Numbered from the stretch's first letter, positions 25,001 through 38,100 are shown. The stretch is 60,000 nucleotides of DNA from Membranipora membranacea (GCA_914767715.1 OU612072.1:13580001-13640000), one strand, 5' to 3'. The notes: a model not told the origin generated them from the sequence alone. Numbers and translations: made by a program.

Positions 25001-28000
25001 GATCATTTCTGGTCCCTGATAAGAGCAAACAGCAATACAATATTTTGAGCTTACTGCAGCTACCCTAAAAAGAAGTTAAGAGCAGGTGACATTCAGCATC
25101 CACTGAAACACCATCAAATATGTTCAGCTTTTTAGAGGAAAATAACCCACTGATTGCTGAAGAGGTGATAATCCTACAATTACACAATTGTCAAACCTTG
25201 AAAAAAGTAAGCCCTCCGTAAACAGGCAAGCAAGCTTGAGGATAAAATCGTAACGGCTTTCAAATCTTTGATTTGTGTATGCTGCTAAGACAACATATGT
25301 TAGTATTGCATTGGCGAGATTTCCTTACGATTTAAGAAAGTTTCTGGTTACGTTGCAATCTAATTTTGTCTGAAAATGCATAGCTTCTTTGAAAAGGGAT
25401 TTTTCATTTGATTTATTGCCAGCGGTCCTTACCGCCAACTAGTTATGATGTTTCACAAATGTATGGCAGCCGTCTTATTCCAGGAGGCGATATTTTGAAT
25501 TATAGCAATAAACGCTCTGATACCTGGCATATCAACTCCACTATTTGGTCATCTTTATATATATTGAACATTTGGCAAGGGCAAACTTTGCTTTTGTGAT
25601 TAATCTAAAGATTTTAGTGTGATAAAGAGAAATTTTCACTGCACTCATGGAAATAAGTTGATGATAAAAATCTAGTGAAAGATTAAGCCCATTTGACCAT
25701 CTCTTATAGTGATGATACTCTCATAGCATTCTACGCTGATTTTCTAAGTTGAGACTGATATCTAGTGAAATGTAACGTTGATTGATGGGACAGGGTAATT
25801 GAAGACAATTGTTTTAGTTGTGTTGGCATTTGTTGGCCTTACACTGTTGATAATCCCTGAAAACATTAATTACTTGTAGTTGTGCCTAATCCATGTTTAT
25901 GCACAGTAATTATCAAAGGCAATGGCTCAATTGAACTTAAAGTAGATAATTCATTCCTATAATTACAGGTACAACAATTAACTTCTGGCAAGAATCCACA
26001 ATACCTCAGACAGCCCAAATCTGATTCCATTGTGTGATAAACCAAATGAATCCCGATATCAAACATTATTGATAGCCAAAGACAATACAGCAAGATTTCA
26101 TTGCGAGAATAGCATAAATTCTCCTGGGAAATAGGCTTCATTTAACTCTGGAAAAGTTTATGTCGATACAGAGCATTGAGTTAAATGAATTTCGTTGATA
26201 CACTCAGAAGAGTTGGGGCTGATATCTTCTACAAAATACCATGCCGGTTGCATGTTGAGTTATCATCCTATGTTTTCCAATCCCAAAATAAATTGCGTTT
26301 TTCTTGCTGAGCAGACACCAATTATAAAAAATTTACATTGACACTAGGTTGTTGACTCAATGTGCGGTCAAAATATCATCGACCCATATTGATATAGGCC
26401 GGAATTGTATTGGCAAACTGTATGGCAATGGATCCATTGCCATACAGTTTGCCAATACAAACACCTGGACTGGTAGATAAACTGCACATGCAGATACTCA
26501 CTGAGAGAAAATTAAGAACGGCAAGCTCTGCGGAAACATCGATATCTTCTACAAAATACCATGCCGGTTACATGTTGAGTTATCATCCTATGTTTTCCAC
26601 TCCCAAAATAAATTGCGTTTTTCTTACTGAGCAGACATCAGTTATAAAAAAATTACATTGACACTAGGTTGTTGACTCAATGTGCGGTAAAAATATCATC
26701 CATCCTATGCCATACAGTTTGCCAATACAATTCCGGCCTATGTCAATATTGGTCGATGATATTTTGACCGCACATTGAGTCAACAACCTAGTGTCAATGT
26801 AAATTTTTTATAACTGATGTCTGCTCAGCAAGAAAAACGCAATTTATTTTGGGAGTAGAAAACATAGGATGATAACTCAGCATGTAACCGGCATGGTATT
26901 TTGTAGAAGATATCGATGTTTCCGCAGAGCTTGCCGCTCTAAATTTTCTCTCAGCGAATATCTGCATGTGCAGTTTTTCTACCAGTCCAGGTCTTGAGTT
27001 AAATTCCAGCCATGACATAGGTCAGCGGTGACCATTTTGGATGCTTAAAAGAAGGATACAGCACTACGTTTTAATGAATTAAGAACAGGAATTTGCAAAC
27101 CTTGATAATACTAATGTGATCAAGCCAGCAAACCCAAAGAATCAATTTTGATTTCTTGGTGTGGAAGGTTTGATACTGGTATCCCTTCTATTCCCTTTTC
27201 ACCAAATCCTTAATATAATTTGGCAAATCCTTGATTCATTTGCATTTCTAAGACACTCGTGTTCGTATCGCCTGGGTGTGATTTTCTGACAACATCTACA
27301 AGTTTGGATAGTGTTGTACATTGTAATTTAACTTTCCTGGGCAATTCAATAGCTTGTCAATGGAGGGAATGTTCATTTGATTTAATACCATACCTACTGC
27401 CAGCCAATCATGATGTTACAAAACTGAGTAGAAGCTGCGCTACTCGTTCGAGATGGATTTACCTTTATGATGATACACTCGCTGATATCTAGTATATCAA
27501 CTCGACGTTATGGCGTCGTGTTTTGTCATTTTAAAATTCCTTGAAAGTTTCGAAGGTAATATAATTGTAAAATAGATTGTGATAGTGATGTTACCATTTT
27601 CTTGACAGTAGGCTACATTTAGTTTTCCAAATTGAGATTTGATTCCTAAAAATTTGTAACATAGATTGATGTGAAATGGTCCTTGAAAACAGGTTCCATT
27701 GAGAATCGCCTGCTATTCAGAATGCATTGTTCTAGCCAGTGTTTACCTTTCAGATTAATTCTGACACTTCTCAATTGTGGGTGAGCACAACTCCTAAAAT
27801 ATGAAAATCAAAACTACATACATGCGATGCAGTTTGCGATGTGATTTATAAATGAAGGGCTTACCAAAGCATTGGTATTCTGATCTCATATTAGACTTAG
27901 TGTTAACATTATAGCCTTTCAGTTGTTTTAAGGCTTAAACTTACCCAAGGCAATTTCCATCTTTCTGAAGGTTCAAAATCTCACTGAATCGTTCAGCCCC

Positions 28001-29023
28001 TTCAATCTCGCATACTGCAAAAAAAATTATGTGAACTTTGACACATTTGAAATTGAGGATTTAAGGGTAAATACTTGTTAATCAGTTCCTTAACAAATCG
28101 GACTTCTTATCTCCTCGAACATGAATAAGGTCACTTTTACTCTTCTACAAATACTGTTGTTGTTCACAAACAATTTTTGATACACAGCGCAAAACCTCTA
28201 GGTAAAACTGTTAGCAACAAGTCTCTGTAAAAAATTGATTCCTTCATGCGCCTGCATTTTTGAAGAGACTGATGAATAGCCCACCTAGTTGTCCACAGCC
28301 TTCACAGACTACCTCTGGAGAATGCTGACAGACGCAACTCTTGGCACTAAATCTGAGTCCTTCAGGGCAGCTGTGGGTGTGAGTGAGTGCGGTCACATTG
28401 TCATACTGAGTGAACTTTCCACACTCATGCTCTGCTAGTTGTATGTACTTGTTACCATTTCTAAGACATGAGCAGTTGTTCACTACAAAAAATGATGCAC
28501 TTTATTGAAAACATCATCTATAAATGAAAGTATTGTCATTGTTATGTTGCGTTCAGTTAAAGCTGCGATCATAGGCAGCTATGAACTACAAAATAACGAT
28601 GCATGATTAGTTCAGCGATATCTTCTTAATATGCACGGTACCTGTACCCAGACTCTGGGAGGGTGGGCAAGGCGAGCAAATCGAAGGGTTATTTGACAAG
28701 CTGGAAAGGTAAATTAAAATGTTTTTTTTTTGTTCAGTTCTGCTTATACATAAGCCGATGTCTGATGGTGTCACATTGCTCAATCTAACTAAAGGATTAA
28801 TTTATTTTACAGCTTGGCTTAGGGTGTATGATAGCTAAGCTCTTGCCTTTGGTACTAGGAAAATGGAGTCAGACCAAGTTATCAAACACTTAAGCATAGC
28901 TGACCACTCTACCTTAGAAAAAGGGTAACACTAACCTTTCTTTACATTTCCTGTCAATGATGGGTGTATAAATAGTTCAGCAGCTACAAGGAGAACTGAC
29001 AAGCCAGTTATCTTTGTATTCAT
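22059..29023 (-). CDS. Cys-rich secreted-type protein, copy 5 (complete, 243 aa; giant intron 3)
   Basis: Minus-strand exons 28936-29023, 28285-28482, 27945-28014, 22966-23099, 22438-22531 and 22059-22206 total 732 nt, all in frame. Exon 1 begins MNTKITGLSVLLVAAELF (signal peptide). The CBM14-like exon 2 has 8 Cys; exons 3-6 keep all 12 family Cys positions of the tail. Exon 4 reads SKCTIKDPVARVLIAL and then ETQCPPPLLGD; exon 6 ends FTCPADV. Intron 3 is 4.85 kb, against 233 bp in copy 4, because of the TIR element at 23217-27843. Copy 6 is a close duplicate. Large introns may slow or alter splicing, but no exon lesion was seen. Confidence 0.88.
23646..23825 (+). pseudogene. GC-rich small ORF, interrupted copy in the intron 3 element
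   Basis: This is the copy 5 version of the 60-codon frame at 33722-33904. It starts MDGYLCNQHFQLYQHDND but meets a TAA at 23712-23714, caused by a 3-bp difference from the copy 6 version (acacataatatatc against acacatattattatatc). After the stop the same frame continues to LCLDCADSLATVGRVGQ and the end codon. The surroundings are unusually rich in GC and CpG for this window. The function is not recognised, and I cannot show that it is expressed. Confidence 0.35.
26229..27000. repeat. Inverted triplication inside the intron 3 element
   Basis: One roughly 170-210 bp block occurs at 26229-26440 (+), 26540-26705 (+) and 26706-26915 (-). A short inverted piece joins the first two: at about 26427-26460, gccatacagtttgccaatac is the inverse of the text just before it. 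Landmarks are cttctacaaaataccatg, cctatgttttcc and ctaggttgttgactcaatg. The duplicate in copy 6 (35105-35330) has the block once. As a result mirrored open frames arise on both strands (26410-26661 and 26794-27018); these are repeat artefacts, not genes. Confidence 0.8.
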
Positions 29024-29109
29024 ATTGAAGTCCCCTGAATACTAATCAGTGCCGTGCTTGTTCCATACGGTTTGAATGTCAAATTAAATTGTTAACCTGC
29101 ATTAAGACA

Positions 29110-29118
29110 TTATATAAA
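29110..29118 (-). promoter_or_regulatory. TATA-like box of copy 5
   Basis: The minus strand reads ttatataat within tttatataatg, about 90 bp before the start codon and aligned with the TATA-like box of copy 4. The flanking ccataat and tcttaatgcaggtt are also shared. Confidence 0.45.
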
Positions 29119-29420
29119 TTATGGACAGATAACTGTCAACTTTTGACATTATAACCAAAGCACATTACAATAAAACTTGTTACTTGTCGTTAATCATTCT
29201 GGTTGTTAGGAGTTACTAATTTCTTTATATCACAGCCAGTGGCAAATGACAAGCCATATACCAGATACCAGTGGTTTAAAATATCATCAATCATCATTAC
29301 TCTCACCAAGCCTAAAGCCAAATTTCAAATCCCAGGGTAAATCCCTTGCGCACTAAGATTGATTTGCCGTTGAACAAAGTTTCTATTGGTCCAATTTGGG
29401 TGTGTTTTTCGGAGTAATCT

Positions 29421-29788
29421 CCCTTGGTTATTTACAGATGAGGCCATACTGTTGCAAAGTTATATATCAGCCATAAAGGAAGCAGATGAGACCTTTTGCT
29501 GTAAAAACTCCTCAGTTTCTGCTAACTGCAATGATATTTTTATTCGGTAATCCAAAAATCTGACATATATGCTGAAATAAAAAAGTACCGGAAAATCTTA
29601 ATTGTTAATACAATAAAAATTAAATAGTAATACATTGAATTATAAGAACCTGATCAATCACAATGAAATTTAGTGTCAGGAAGGAAGGTGTCATGAGATA
29701 TACAGCTAAATTTGTATTGCAAAAAAATTCCATATATATATATTAAGTTATTGTGTTAAATATAGAATTGTTTTGTATTACAATAACA
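29421..29788. other. Intergenic stretch between copies 5 and 6
   Basis: AT-rich sequence beyond the shared 5' flank of copy 5, up to a TTAA element. No exon or motif was recognised. Confidence 0.4.
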
Positions 29789-29792
29789 TTAA

Positions 29793-30158
29793 AGGGCAAC
29801 CATGGTTTCAAACAACTTCTTATTGATCAATAGCAGATTGCACCTTCTGCATAGGGAAAAGGCAAAATCTAATTTTGATGATTATTTAGCCAGAATTCTT
29901 GTGAATTATTTCATCTATCAGGTACTCAAACTCAGCTAAAATAGAATACCACAGAGCAGTTTCCTGTTCCTATTATTATTTAGCCTGTGCTCTATCATCA
30001 TTACAGCAATGTCTTGGAACCTCCCCTAAACTGAAGTGTTACCCAGCTTAGAGTCAGCAACTACTTTGAGTATTGCACCGCGTCATGCACAAAGCTGATG
30101 CTGCCTAGCACATTTTTCACTACCCATTTATGCATTGCTGCGAATCCTTGGTTGCCCT
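29793..30158. mobile_element. TTAA-flanked MITE, first full copy
   Basis: The 366-bp element is flanked by TTAA on both sides (29789-29792 and 30159-30162). Its ends are inverted repeats: agggcaaccatggtttc at the left and, inverted, agggcaaccaaggattc at the right. A related copy lies at 36347-36723 and a fragment at 43480-43552. TTAA target choice is typical of the piggyBac superfamily; no transposase is encoded, so it is non-autonomous. Confidence 0.8.
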
Positions 30159-30162
30159 TTAA

Positions 30163-31380
30163 ATATATATATGTTATTCTGAATTTTTTTTCTGCAATCA
30201 CTATTTTCAGGTTAGATTCATATAACATTCAATATTCAAAGCTGGAATATCATTATTTCTCTTTATTTTAATGATATATTTATTTTATTATATAATATAC
30301 CAAAAATCAGATTACATGTGAAGTCAATTTTTGTCTCATAAAGTGGGTCAGTATAATCCGCCTATGAAATTGCCCTCAATTTATTTTTATCTTAATTTCC
30401 CTGGCTGCCAGACAAAACAGTGTGATCTGCTCCAATGAAGGCTTATTTAAAAAAGTGCCAATTTATGGTCTCATTTGTTCAGCGTCCCCTATAATAAGGG
30501 ACAACTCCTGACACAACCCCATTGATGAAAAGTGAGACCAAGGAGTTTGAAAAAGGAGTGGAAACGGCCTCTCATTTCAAATTGTTGTTTGTCTCCACTG
30601 GTAATTGTCCTCTCTTTATCAGCAAATTTTTTTTCATGACCACAGCCAATCAGAGCAGAGACTGCAGAGAGTGACTTCTTGCCAAAAAGAAGTACAACTT
30701 GAATTGCTGTAATAATTTTGATGAACTGTCCAATCAGCAAGAGCATAGTTGTGAAATTTCATTTATCAAGATGGGTTCTACCACAAATTTCCTAAAGTGT
30801 TTGAACCTCTTGAAAAGAAACTAAACTAAATAGCAGAGAGATATAGATAGCACTCAGGTATAGTCCATGTTTCAAACTATAGTCTTGTTCTAACTGGGAC
30901 TCTAAAGCCCTCTGCTACTCATATGAGAAGGGAAAGATTCACTGCAGACATGGCCATAAATTTGCCTCATAATTTGGTAATCAATGGCGGTTTTCATCAG
31001 TCAAACGTGGTATGTTATGCCTCCCATTGTCACTTAGGTGTTAGAAAGGGCTTATTTAAGTACTTTCACTACTTTTATCTGGTCTAAGTTCCTCACATGG
31101 GTTTTAAATGGTGAATGAATAATTTATTTTCAGTTTCTCTATCCCCCCCTCAAACATTTGCATTGGAATTATAATTCAATACCCTGCAAAAGTGGTTACT
31201 ATATTATTATCTATGTCTCATCTACACTTTTGGTGATTTACATCATGATATATTGTCTCTGGGTGTCTGAATATACCATGTCAAATATTTTAATAATTTT
31301 CAACTGGAGACAGACATATAAAAAGACTGAGGACTTAAATTATTTTTTAATGGAGGGACCATATTAGTACAACCCTTGGA
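30163..31380. other. Intergenic stretch, no gene seen
   Basis: AT-rich DNA with short open frames only (30489-30746 minus, 31158-31367 plus), neither with a recognisable motif. The shared 3'-flank block of copy 6 begins at about 31381. Confidence 0.4.
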
Positions 31381-32144
31381 AAGTCATCAAGTCACTAATC
31401 AAATACCTCAGAAACAAGGCACAGAGGGCTCAATTTAAAACGGGCACCTTATACCCGAAAATGAACTTCCAGAGGTCACTGCGACTCAACGTCAAATATT
31501 TGGGAGGTTTCAACTGTGAAAAAAACTATTAAACATGATCACCAATTCAATACTAAAAAGTTTTGAGTGGCCGCCAGCCAGCCGGTGAGCCAGCTTAATT
31601 CAGATAAAATCGTCTTCTTTCTATTTTCGATCGATTTATATTACCCTGCATAGTTTTATTACCAAGATCAAATCTCAACATCAGACAAACAATATGATGA
31701 AATCAGGTAGCCGACAGTGCTATTTTATTCTTAATCATGATGAGAGTAAACCTAAAATTATAATCTGTAAGTATTGGTGTAAAATGATGACATTGTGCTA
31801 TGGAACGAAGTTAAGATCATGTAATGTTTCCTTTTCTCTTCCGCTAGGTAGGAGGTTGGGGTAGCCAAAGTCTTTGCTTTTATCAGCTGATGTGAAGGAT
31901 CGACTACCAGATCAAATGGTAATTTCACGATAGTACCTCATATATACTGATATCCAGTTTAATTTTTACTATATACTACAACTATTATATTCACTACAAA
32001 TAGGAACAATTTCAGTGGCCTGGCATCGGCTTTCTTTCCCACCAAATGCAGATCAGATCAGAGCCAACACATTGGCTAGGGGCAGGGAGGTGTTGCCCAT
32101 TATACAGGTTAGGGTGAAGCAGACACTGTTGACCATCTGAAAGC
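31381..32144. repeat. 3' flank of copy 6, shared with copies 5 and 7
   Basis: The first 180 bp matches the end of the 20541-21548 block; the rest matches 21549-22058 almost base for base, except for an extra piece near 31563-31620 (ccgccagccagcc) that also occurs 3' of copy 7 at about 39498-39525. It records the duplication that made copies 5 and 6. Confidence 0.75.
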
Positions 32145-35100
32145 TTAGACATCAGCTGGGCAGGTAAAGTCTTGTAAATTGGGACATAGTACTGCAGAAG
32201 CTCTTCTCAAGTCATTACTCCATTCTTCAGCTAACTGGCATCCGCTATTCTTCTGACATCTAAGGCATCTCATTGTCTCTTTGTAATTCTCACTACAATG
32301 AAAAACAATAGACTAATACAAAAACATAATGAGGGTTGAAGATATAACAAATTGTTCACCGGTTTTAATCGGGTTATAGCAATGACATCTGTCCATTTTG
32401 AAAGACAACCATTGGAATATTTACCCGCAATAAATTATTTCTCTGTTCTCGTGATATAGTAACACACATTGTTTTAAGCAACATGAATTTAATGAATATT
32501 TATGACAGCGATTTTGCACTCACCACAGAAACTTTGGTGTTTTGTCGTATCCGTTGGAACTTCTCTGATTTCTTGGAGCTAGCATAAGACTCAAGCAATA
32601 GCTGAGCTGCTCGCAGCCTGTAAGCAAAACAACAGAGCTATGGAAGGTGTGTACTCACAGATATCTGTGTATACATGATAAATATATATCAGTTTTTGTC
32701 TTGCGTTGTGAAAATGATAAATTAGATTAAGATTTAATGTTTTTGTGGATGTAAGTGAAGTTTATGATATTGAACCAATAAGCTTCATCATGAACCATCA
32801 GCTGAATGCACACATGTGGAAACCATGTACCGGTAGCTAATGTTTAATCATGCAATAGAATCACTTGATTTTGATGCTAAAAACCAAATATGGAAAAATG
32901 AATTTACCTACATATCATATCGGCAAAAGATAGAGGTACCTACATCAGTGAAACAATCAAATACAAGCCAGACACCAATATCAAACAGTCTTCTGTGTAT
33001 CAAGTATATTTAATGCTCATGTAAAATTTTCAATTGAAATTTGTAGTTCATACCATCTCCAAGCAGAGGTGGTGGGCATTGGGTCTCCCTCTCACGAGAA
33101 GCAATAAACCTCAGGGCAATTAAAAAATATGCAACAGGATCCTTTCTAGTACACTTGGATACTATCTCTCTTGAAATCTGGCTGGCCCTGAAAGAAAAAA
33201 ATTGTTTTTTTAAGCATTTCCTGTGAATTAAATATATACATCAGTATAAGGTGCCCCTCTTTAACTGCAATATAACAAATTTTAATTCACACATCGAAAA
33301 CTACATCGCATGTATGTAGTTTTGAAACATGGGTCTAACTTGGATTTATGCTTTCACAATTCTAGTATGCAAGTGTCAAAGATGGGAGTATAATTACAAG
33401 GATCTGCAAAGTCAACAAACTATTGCCAATTATATGTATGTACAGGTAATGTGGAATAGGAATATGGAATAATTATGCTCAGGACTAAAGTTGATAGCTA
33501 AAGATAATTGAGCAAATTATGATCAAGTAAAAAAAGGAGGTGGTATGGTGCAGCACTTGTGTGATATACTGAATACAAGGATTGATGAGACTCAGATACT
33601 ATCATGTTCCATAAATTCCTATAGCCTAAGACTACATGTTATTATAATTATAAAATATATATAAATAATAACATCCAGATGACGGGACGCTGCCGTAGCG
33701 GACAGACATATCATCTTAAATATGGATGGCTATCTGTGCAACCAGCACTTCCAGCTCTATCAACATGACAACGATGACAAAAACACATATTATTATATCA
33801 CAACCCTGACAACTACTGATGGCCAACTGTGCCTCGACTGCGCCGACAGCTTGGCCACCGTTGGGCGCGTCGGCCAGACACTATACCACATCACCCAACT
33901 CTGACTTTCAACTGCATGTTAAAAAGAGCGTCCACTGCCAAACCAATTCAAGCGCTACAAAACAATTAAATGCCAAACAAAGAATCTTCAGGCAAATCAA
34001 ACTAAAACAATAAAGCAGCTAAATGTAAACATCGGGCTATGTCCAAAAGGCCTAACCAACACTGACTCCTCACAGGTGTTTGCCTTTCCATTTGTCCCAG
34101 TATTCATTTCAAAGCATTACACCAAGGACAGGTGATATAAATTTCCACATGTTCAAGGACTACCCTTTGTCAGCTTGAAAAAATCAATCCTATGCCCACA
34201 CCGTGATAAAGATGCCTTTACATATTTTATTTTCATAAAAGCTGCAAAAGTAGTCATGCCAACATTCATGGTTATTCACAACTAAGTGATGATGATAATT
34301 TTTAAATGTTGAAGGCTAACTGATGGCACTACAGTTGATTATCCCTGAAATCTCTTTTACCTATCCATGTTCATTAAGTTGCTGTGGCGCCTAATCCATG
34401 TTTATTTACAACTTGGATGCAGTAATTTTCATTTTCAATAGCTTGTTCGAATGTAGAGTAGACAATTAAACACCTTAATTACTGAATCAAACAATTAAAA
34501 ATCAGCAAGAATGGGTGATTCGCCAGACAGCCACAATTTAGTTTCATTGTTTCTTTTGTGATAATCCATATAAATCTGAATAATAAACATGACTGAGCTA
34601 AAAACAATGCAAACAGATTTTACCTTGTGAATTTTATTAATTCTCACAAGAAATAAGCGTCATTTGATTTCGGCAAATTTAACGTCGACGGGGCAGGGTA
34701 ATTGAAGACAAATGTTTTAGTTGTGTTGGCATTTGCTGGCATCACAGTTGATAATCCCTGAAAACATTAATAACTTGTAGTTGTGCCTAATCCATGTTTA
34801 TGCACAATAACTATCATAGGCAATGGCTCAATTGAACTTAAAGTAGATAATTCATTCCTATAATTACAGCTACAACAATTAACTTCTGGCAAGAATCCAC
34901 AATACCTCAGACAGCCCAAATCTGAGTCCATTGTGTGATAAACCAAATGAATCTCCATATCAAACATTGTTGATAGCCAAAGACAATACGGCAAGATTTT
35001 ATTGCGAGAATAGCATAAATTCTCCCGGGAAATAGGCTTCATTTAACTCTGGCAAAGTTTATGTCGATACAGAGCGTTGAGTTGTTACACTCCAAAGAGT

Positions 35101-38100
35101 TGGGGCTGATATCTTCTACAAAATACCATGCCAATTACATGTTGAGTTATCATCCTATGTTTTCCACTCCCAAAATAAATTGCGTCTTTCTTGCTGTGCA
35201 GACATCAGTTATACAAAATTTACATTGAAACTAGGTTGTTGACTCAATGTGCGGTCAAAATATCATCGACCCATATTGATATAGGCCGGAATTGTATTGG
35301 CAAACTGTATGGCAATGGACAATGATTCTGCAGAGCTTGGCGTTCTAAATTTTCAATTCAATTCAATTGTTCAATTCCAGTTTTTCTACTAGTCCAGGTC
35401 TTGAGTTCAATTCCAGCCATGACTTAGGTCAGCAGTGACCATTTTGTATGCTAGAAAGAATGATACAGCACGACGTTTTAATGAATTTAGAACAGGAACT
35501 TGCAAACCTTGATAATACTAATGTGATCAAGCCAGCAAACCCAAAGAATCAATTTTTTTTTCTTGGTGTGGAAGGTTTGATACTGCTATTTCATCTATTC
35601 CCTTTTCACCAACTCCTTAATATAATTTGGCAAATCCTTGATTCATTTGCACTTCTAAGACACTCGTGTTCGTATCGCCTGGGTATGATTTTCTGACAAC
35701 ATCTACAAGTTTTGAAAGTGTTGTACTTTGTTATTTAACTTTGCTGGGCAATTCAATAGCTTGTCAATGGAGGGAATGTTCATTTGATTTAATACCATAC
35801 CTACTGCCAGCCAGTCATGATGTTACAAAACTGAGTGGCAGCTGCCCTACTCATTCGAGATGGATTTACCTTTATGATGATACACTCGCTGATATCTAGT
35901 ATATCAACTCGACGTTATTGCGTCGTGTTTTGTCATTTTAAAATTCCTTGAAAGTTTGGAAGGTAATATAATTGTAAAATAGATTGTGATAGTGATGTTA
36001 CCATTTTCTTGACGGTAGGCTACATTTAGTTTTCCAAATTGATATTTGATTCCTAAAAATATGTAACATAGATTGATGTGAAATGGTCCTTGAAAACAGT
36101 TTCCATTGAGAACTGCATGCTATTCAGAATGCATTGTTCTAGCCAGTGTTTACCTTTCGGATTAATTCTGACACTTCTCAATTGAGGATGAGAACAACTC
36201 CTAAAATATGAAAATCAAAACTACATTACATGCGATGCAGTTTTCGATTTGATTTAAAAATGAAGGGCTTACCAAAGCATTGGTATTCTGTTCTCATATT
36301 TGACTTAATGTTAACATTATAGCCTTTCAGTTGATTTAAGGCTTAAAGGGCAACCAAGGTTTCAAACAACTTCTCATTGATGGCCATAGATTAATAGCAG
36401 ATTGCACCTTCTGCATCGGGAAAAAGACAAAATATAATTCGGATGATTATTCAGCCAGAATTCTTGTGAAACATTTTTTCCATCAGGTACTCAAACTCAG
36501 CTAAAAGAGAATACCACATAGCAGTTTCCTGTTCCTGTTATTATTTAGCCTGTGCTCTATAATTATTACAGCAAAGTCTTGGAACCTCCCCTAAACTGAA
36601 GTGTTACCCAGCTTAGAGTCAGCAACTACTTTGAGTTTTGCATCGCGTAATGCACAAAGCTGATGCTGCCCAGCACATTATTTGCTACCCATTAATGCAT
36701 TGCTGCGAAACCTTGGTTGCCCTTTAAACTTACCCAAGGCAATTTCCATCTTTCTGAAGGTTCAAAATCTCACTGAATCGTTCAGCCCCTTCAATCTCGC
36801 ATACTGCAAAAAAAATGATGTGAACTTTGACACATTTGAAATTGAGGATTTAAGGGTAAATACTTGTTAATCAGTTCCTTAACAAATCGGACTTCATATC
36901 TCCTCGAACATGAATAAGGTCACTTTTACTCTACACAAGGGGTCCCAGCAATGGGGTCCCAGCAATGGGCCATGTAAGGCCAATAACCTTAACACGTACG
37001 CTGTGTTTCATAGGGTGGCAATGGTGGATTGGAATGTGCTGTGGGATGAGAGAACACAACTCCGAGTAGTGAATAGCGGGCTATCTAATTAGCGCCATCG
37101 ACCCATTCTTTTTTGGGGATGGTGATATGGCGCAATCGGTTAGCGCGCTTGCTATTCACTGCCAGGCGATTAGTGCCGCAGGAGGTGTGGGTTCGAGTCC
37201 AACTGGGGGAGCTTTCATTGTTGATTGTTCCAGCCCCATGCACCCTCGGGTGTATACCTCTTCTACTCTTCTACAAATAGTGTTGTTGTTCACAAACAAT
37301 TTTTTATACAAAGCTCTAAACCTCTAGGTAAAACTTTTAGCAACAAGTCTCTGTAGAAAATTGATTCCTTCATGCGCCTGCATTTTCGAAGAGACTGATA
37401 AATAGCCCACCTAGTTGTCCACAACCTTCACAGACTACCTCTTGAGAATGCTCACAGACGCAACTCTTGGCACTAAATCTGAGTCCTTCAGGGCAGCTGT
37501 GGGTGTGAGTGAGTCCCGTCACATTGTCATACTGAGTGAACTTTCCACACTCATGCTCAGCTAGTTGTATGTACTTGTTACCATTTCTCAGACATGAGCA
37601 GTTATTCACTACAAGAAATGATGCACTTTATATGAAAACATCATCAATAAATGAAAGTATTGTCATTGTTATGTTGCGTTCAGTTAAAGTTGCGATCATA
37701 AGCAGCTATGATCTACAAAATAATGGTGCATGATTAGTTCAGCGATATCTTCTTAAAGGGATAATACACTTCTGATCTCTGTTTGGCAGCCAATGGAGCA
37801 CAGAAAAATGTATGTACATACAAAAACTCCTTATTTGTAATTCAAAACCCCTTGTTCTGCTCAAATGTGCATTCTAAATTGTAGTTGTGCATCTCCAACA
37901 AGAAATAAGACAACTAACAGAATTGCTTGTGATCTGAAAAAAGCTGATTTTGTGAGCAGTTGTGTGCTCCTACCTCTTGGTTAGTGTTTCAATTGTCCAG
38001 ATACTCAAAGTGCGCATGTGCAATAAGGATGACCTTTGACTTTAGCTTGTTATTTTCTAACAGCCCAGCTTAACACTTTTATTACCATATCCGGTTATGG

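Larger units (their letters stand above)
23217..27843. mobile_element. 4.6-kb TIR element inside intron 3 of copy 5
   Basis: The left end (about 23217-23252) reads cacatcgaaaactacaccgc, then gtgtatgtagttttg; the right end (about 27808-27843) read inversely is cacatcgcaaactgcatcgc, then atgtatgtagttttg. Each TIR also contains an internal hairpin (aaaactaca with tgtagtttt). Copy 4 lacks the insert. The interior holds the small GC-rich ORF region at 23646-23934, diverged tandem blocks (about 24230-25610 and 25830-27520) and an inverted triplication at 26229-27000. ATT or ATTT adjoins both ends, which might be a 3-bp target duplication. No transposase was recognised. Confidence 0.75.

Noticed and set aside
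26410-27018. Similar proteins on both strands (26410-26661 + and 26794-27018 -)
   Set aside because: They are mirror readings of one inverted repeat block, not two genes.
37127-37215. Functional tRNA gene
   Set aside because: A and B boxes are present, but the acceptor stem and anticodon arm do not pair convincingly and it lies inside a 328-bp insertion.
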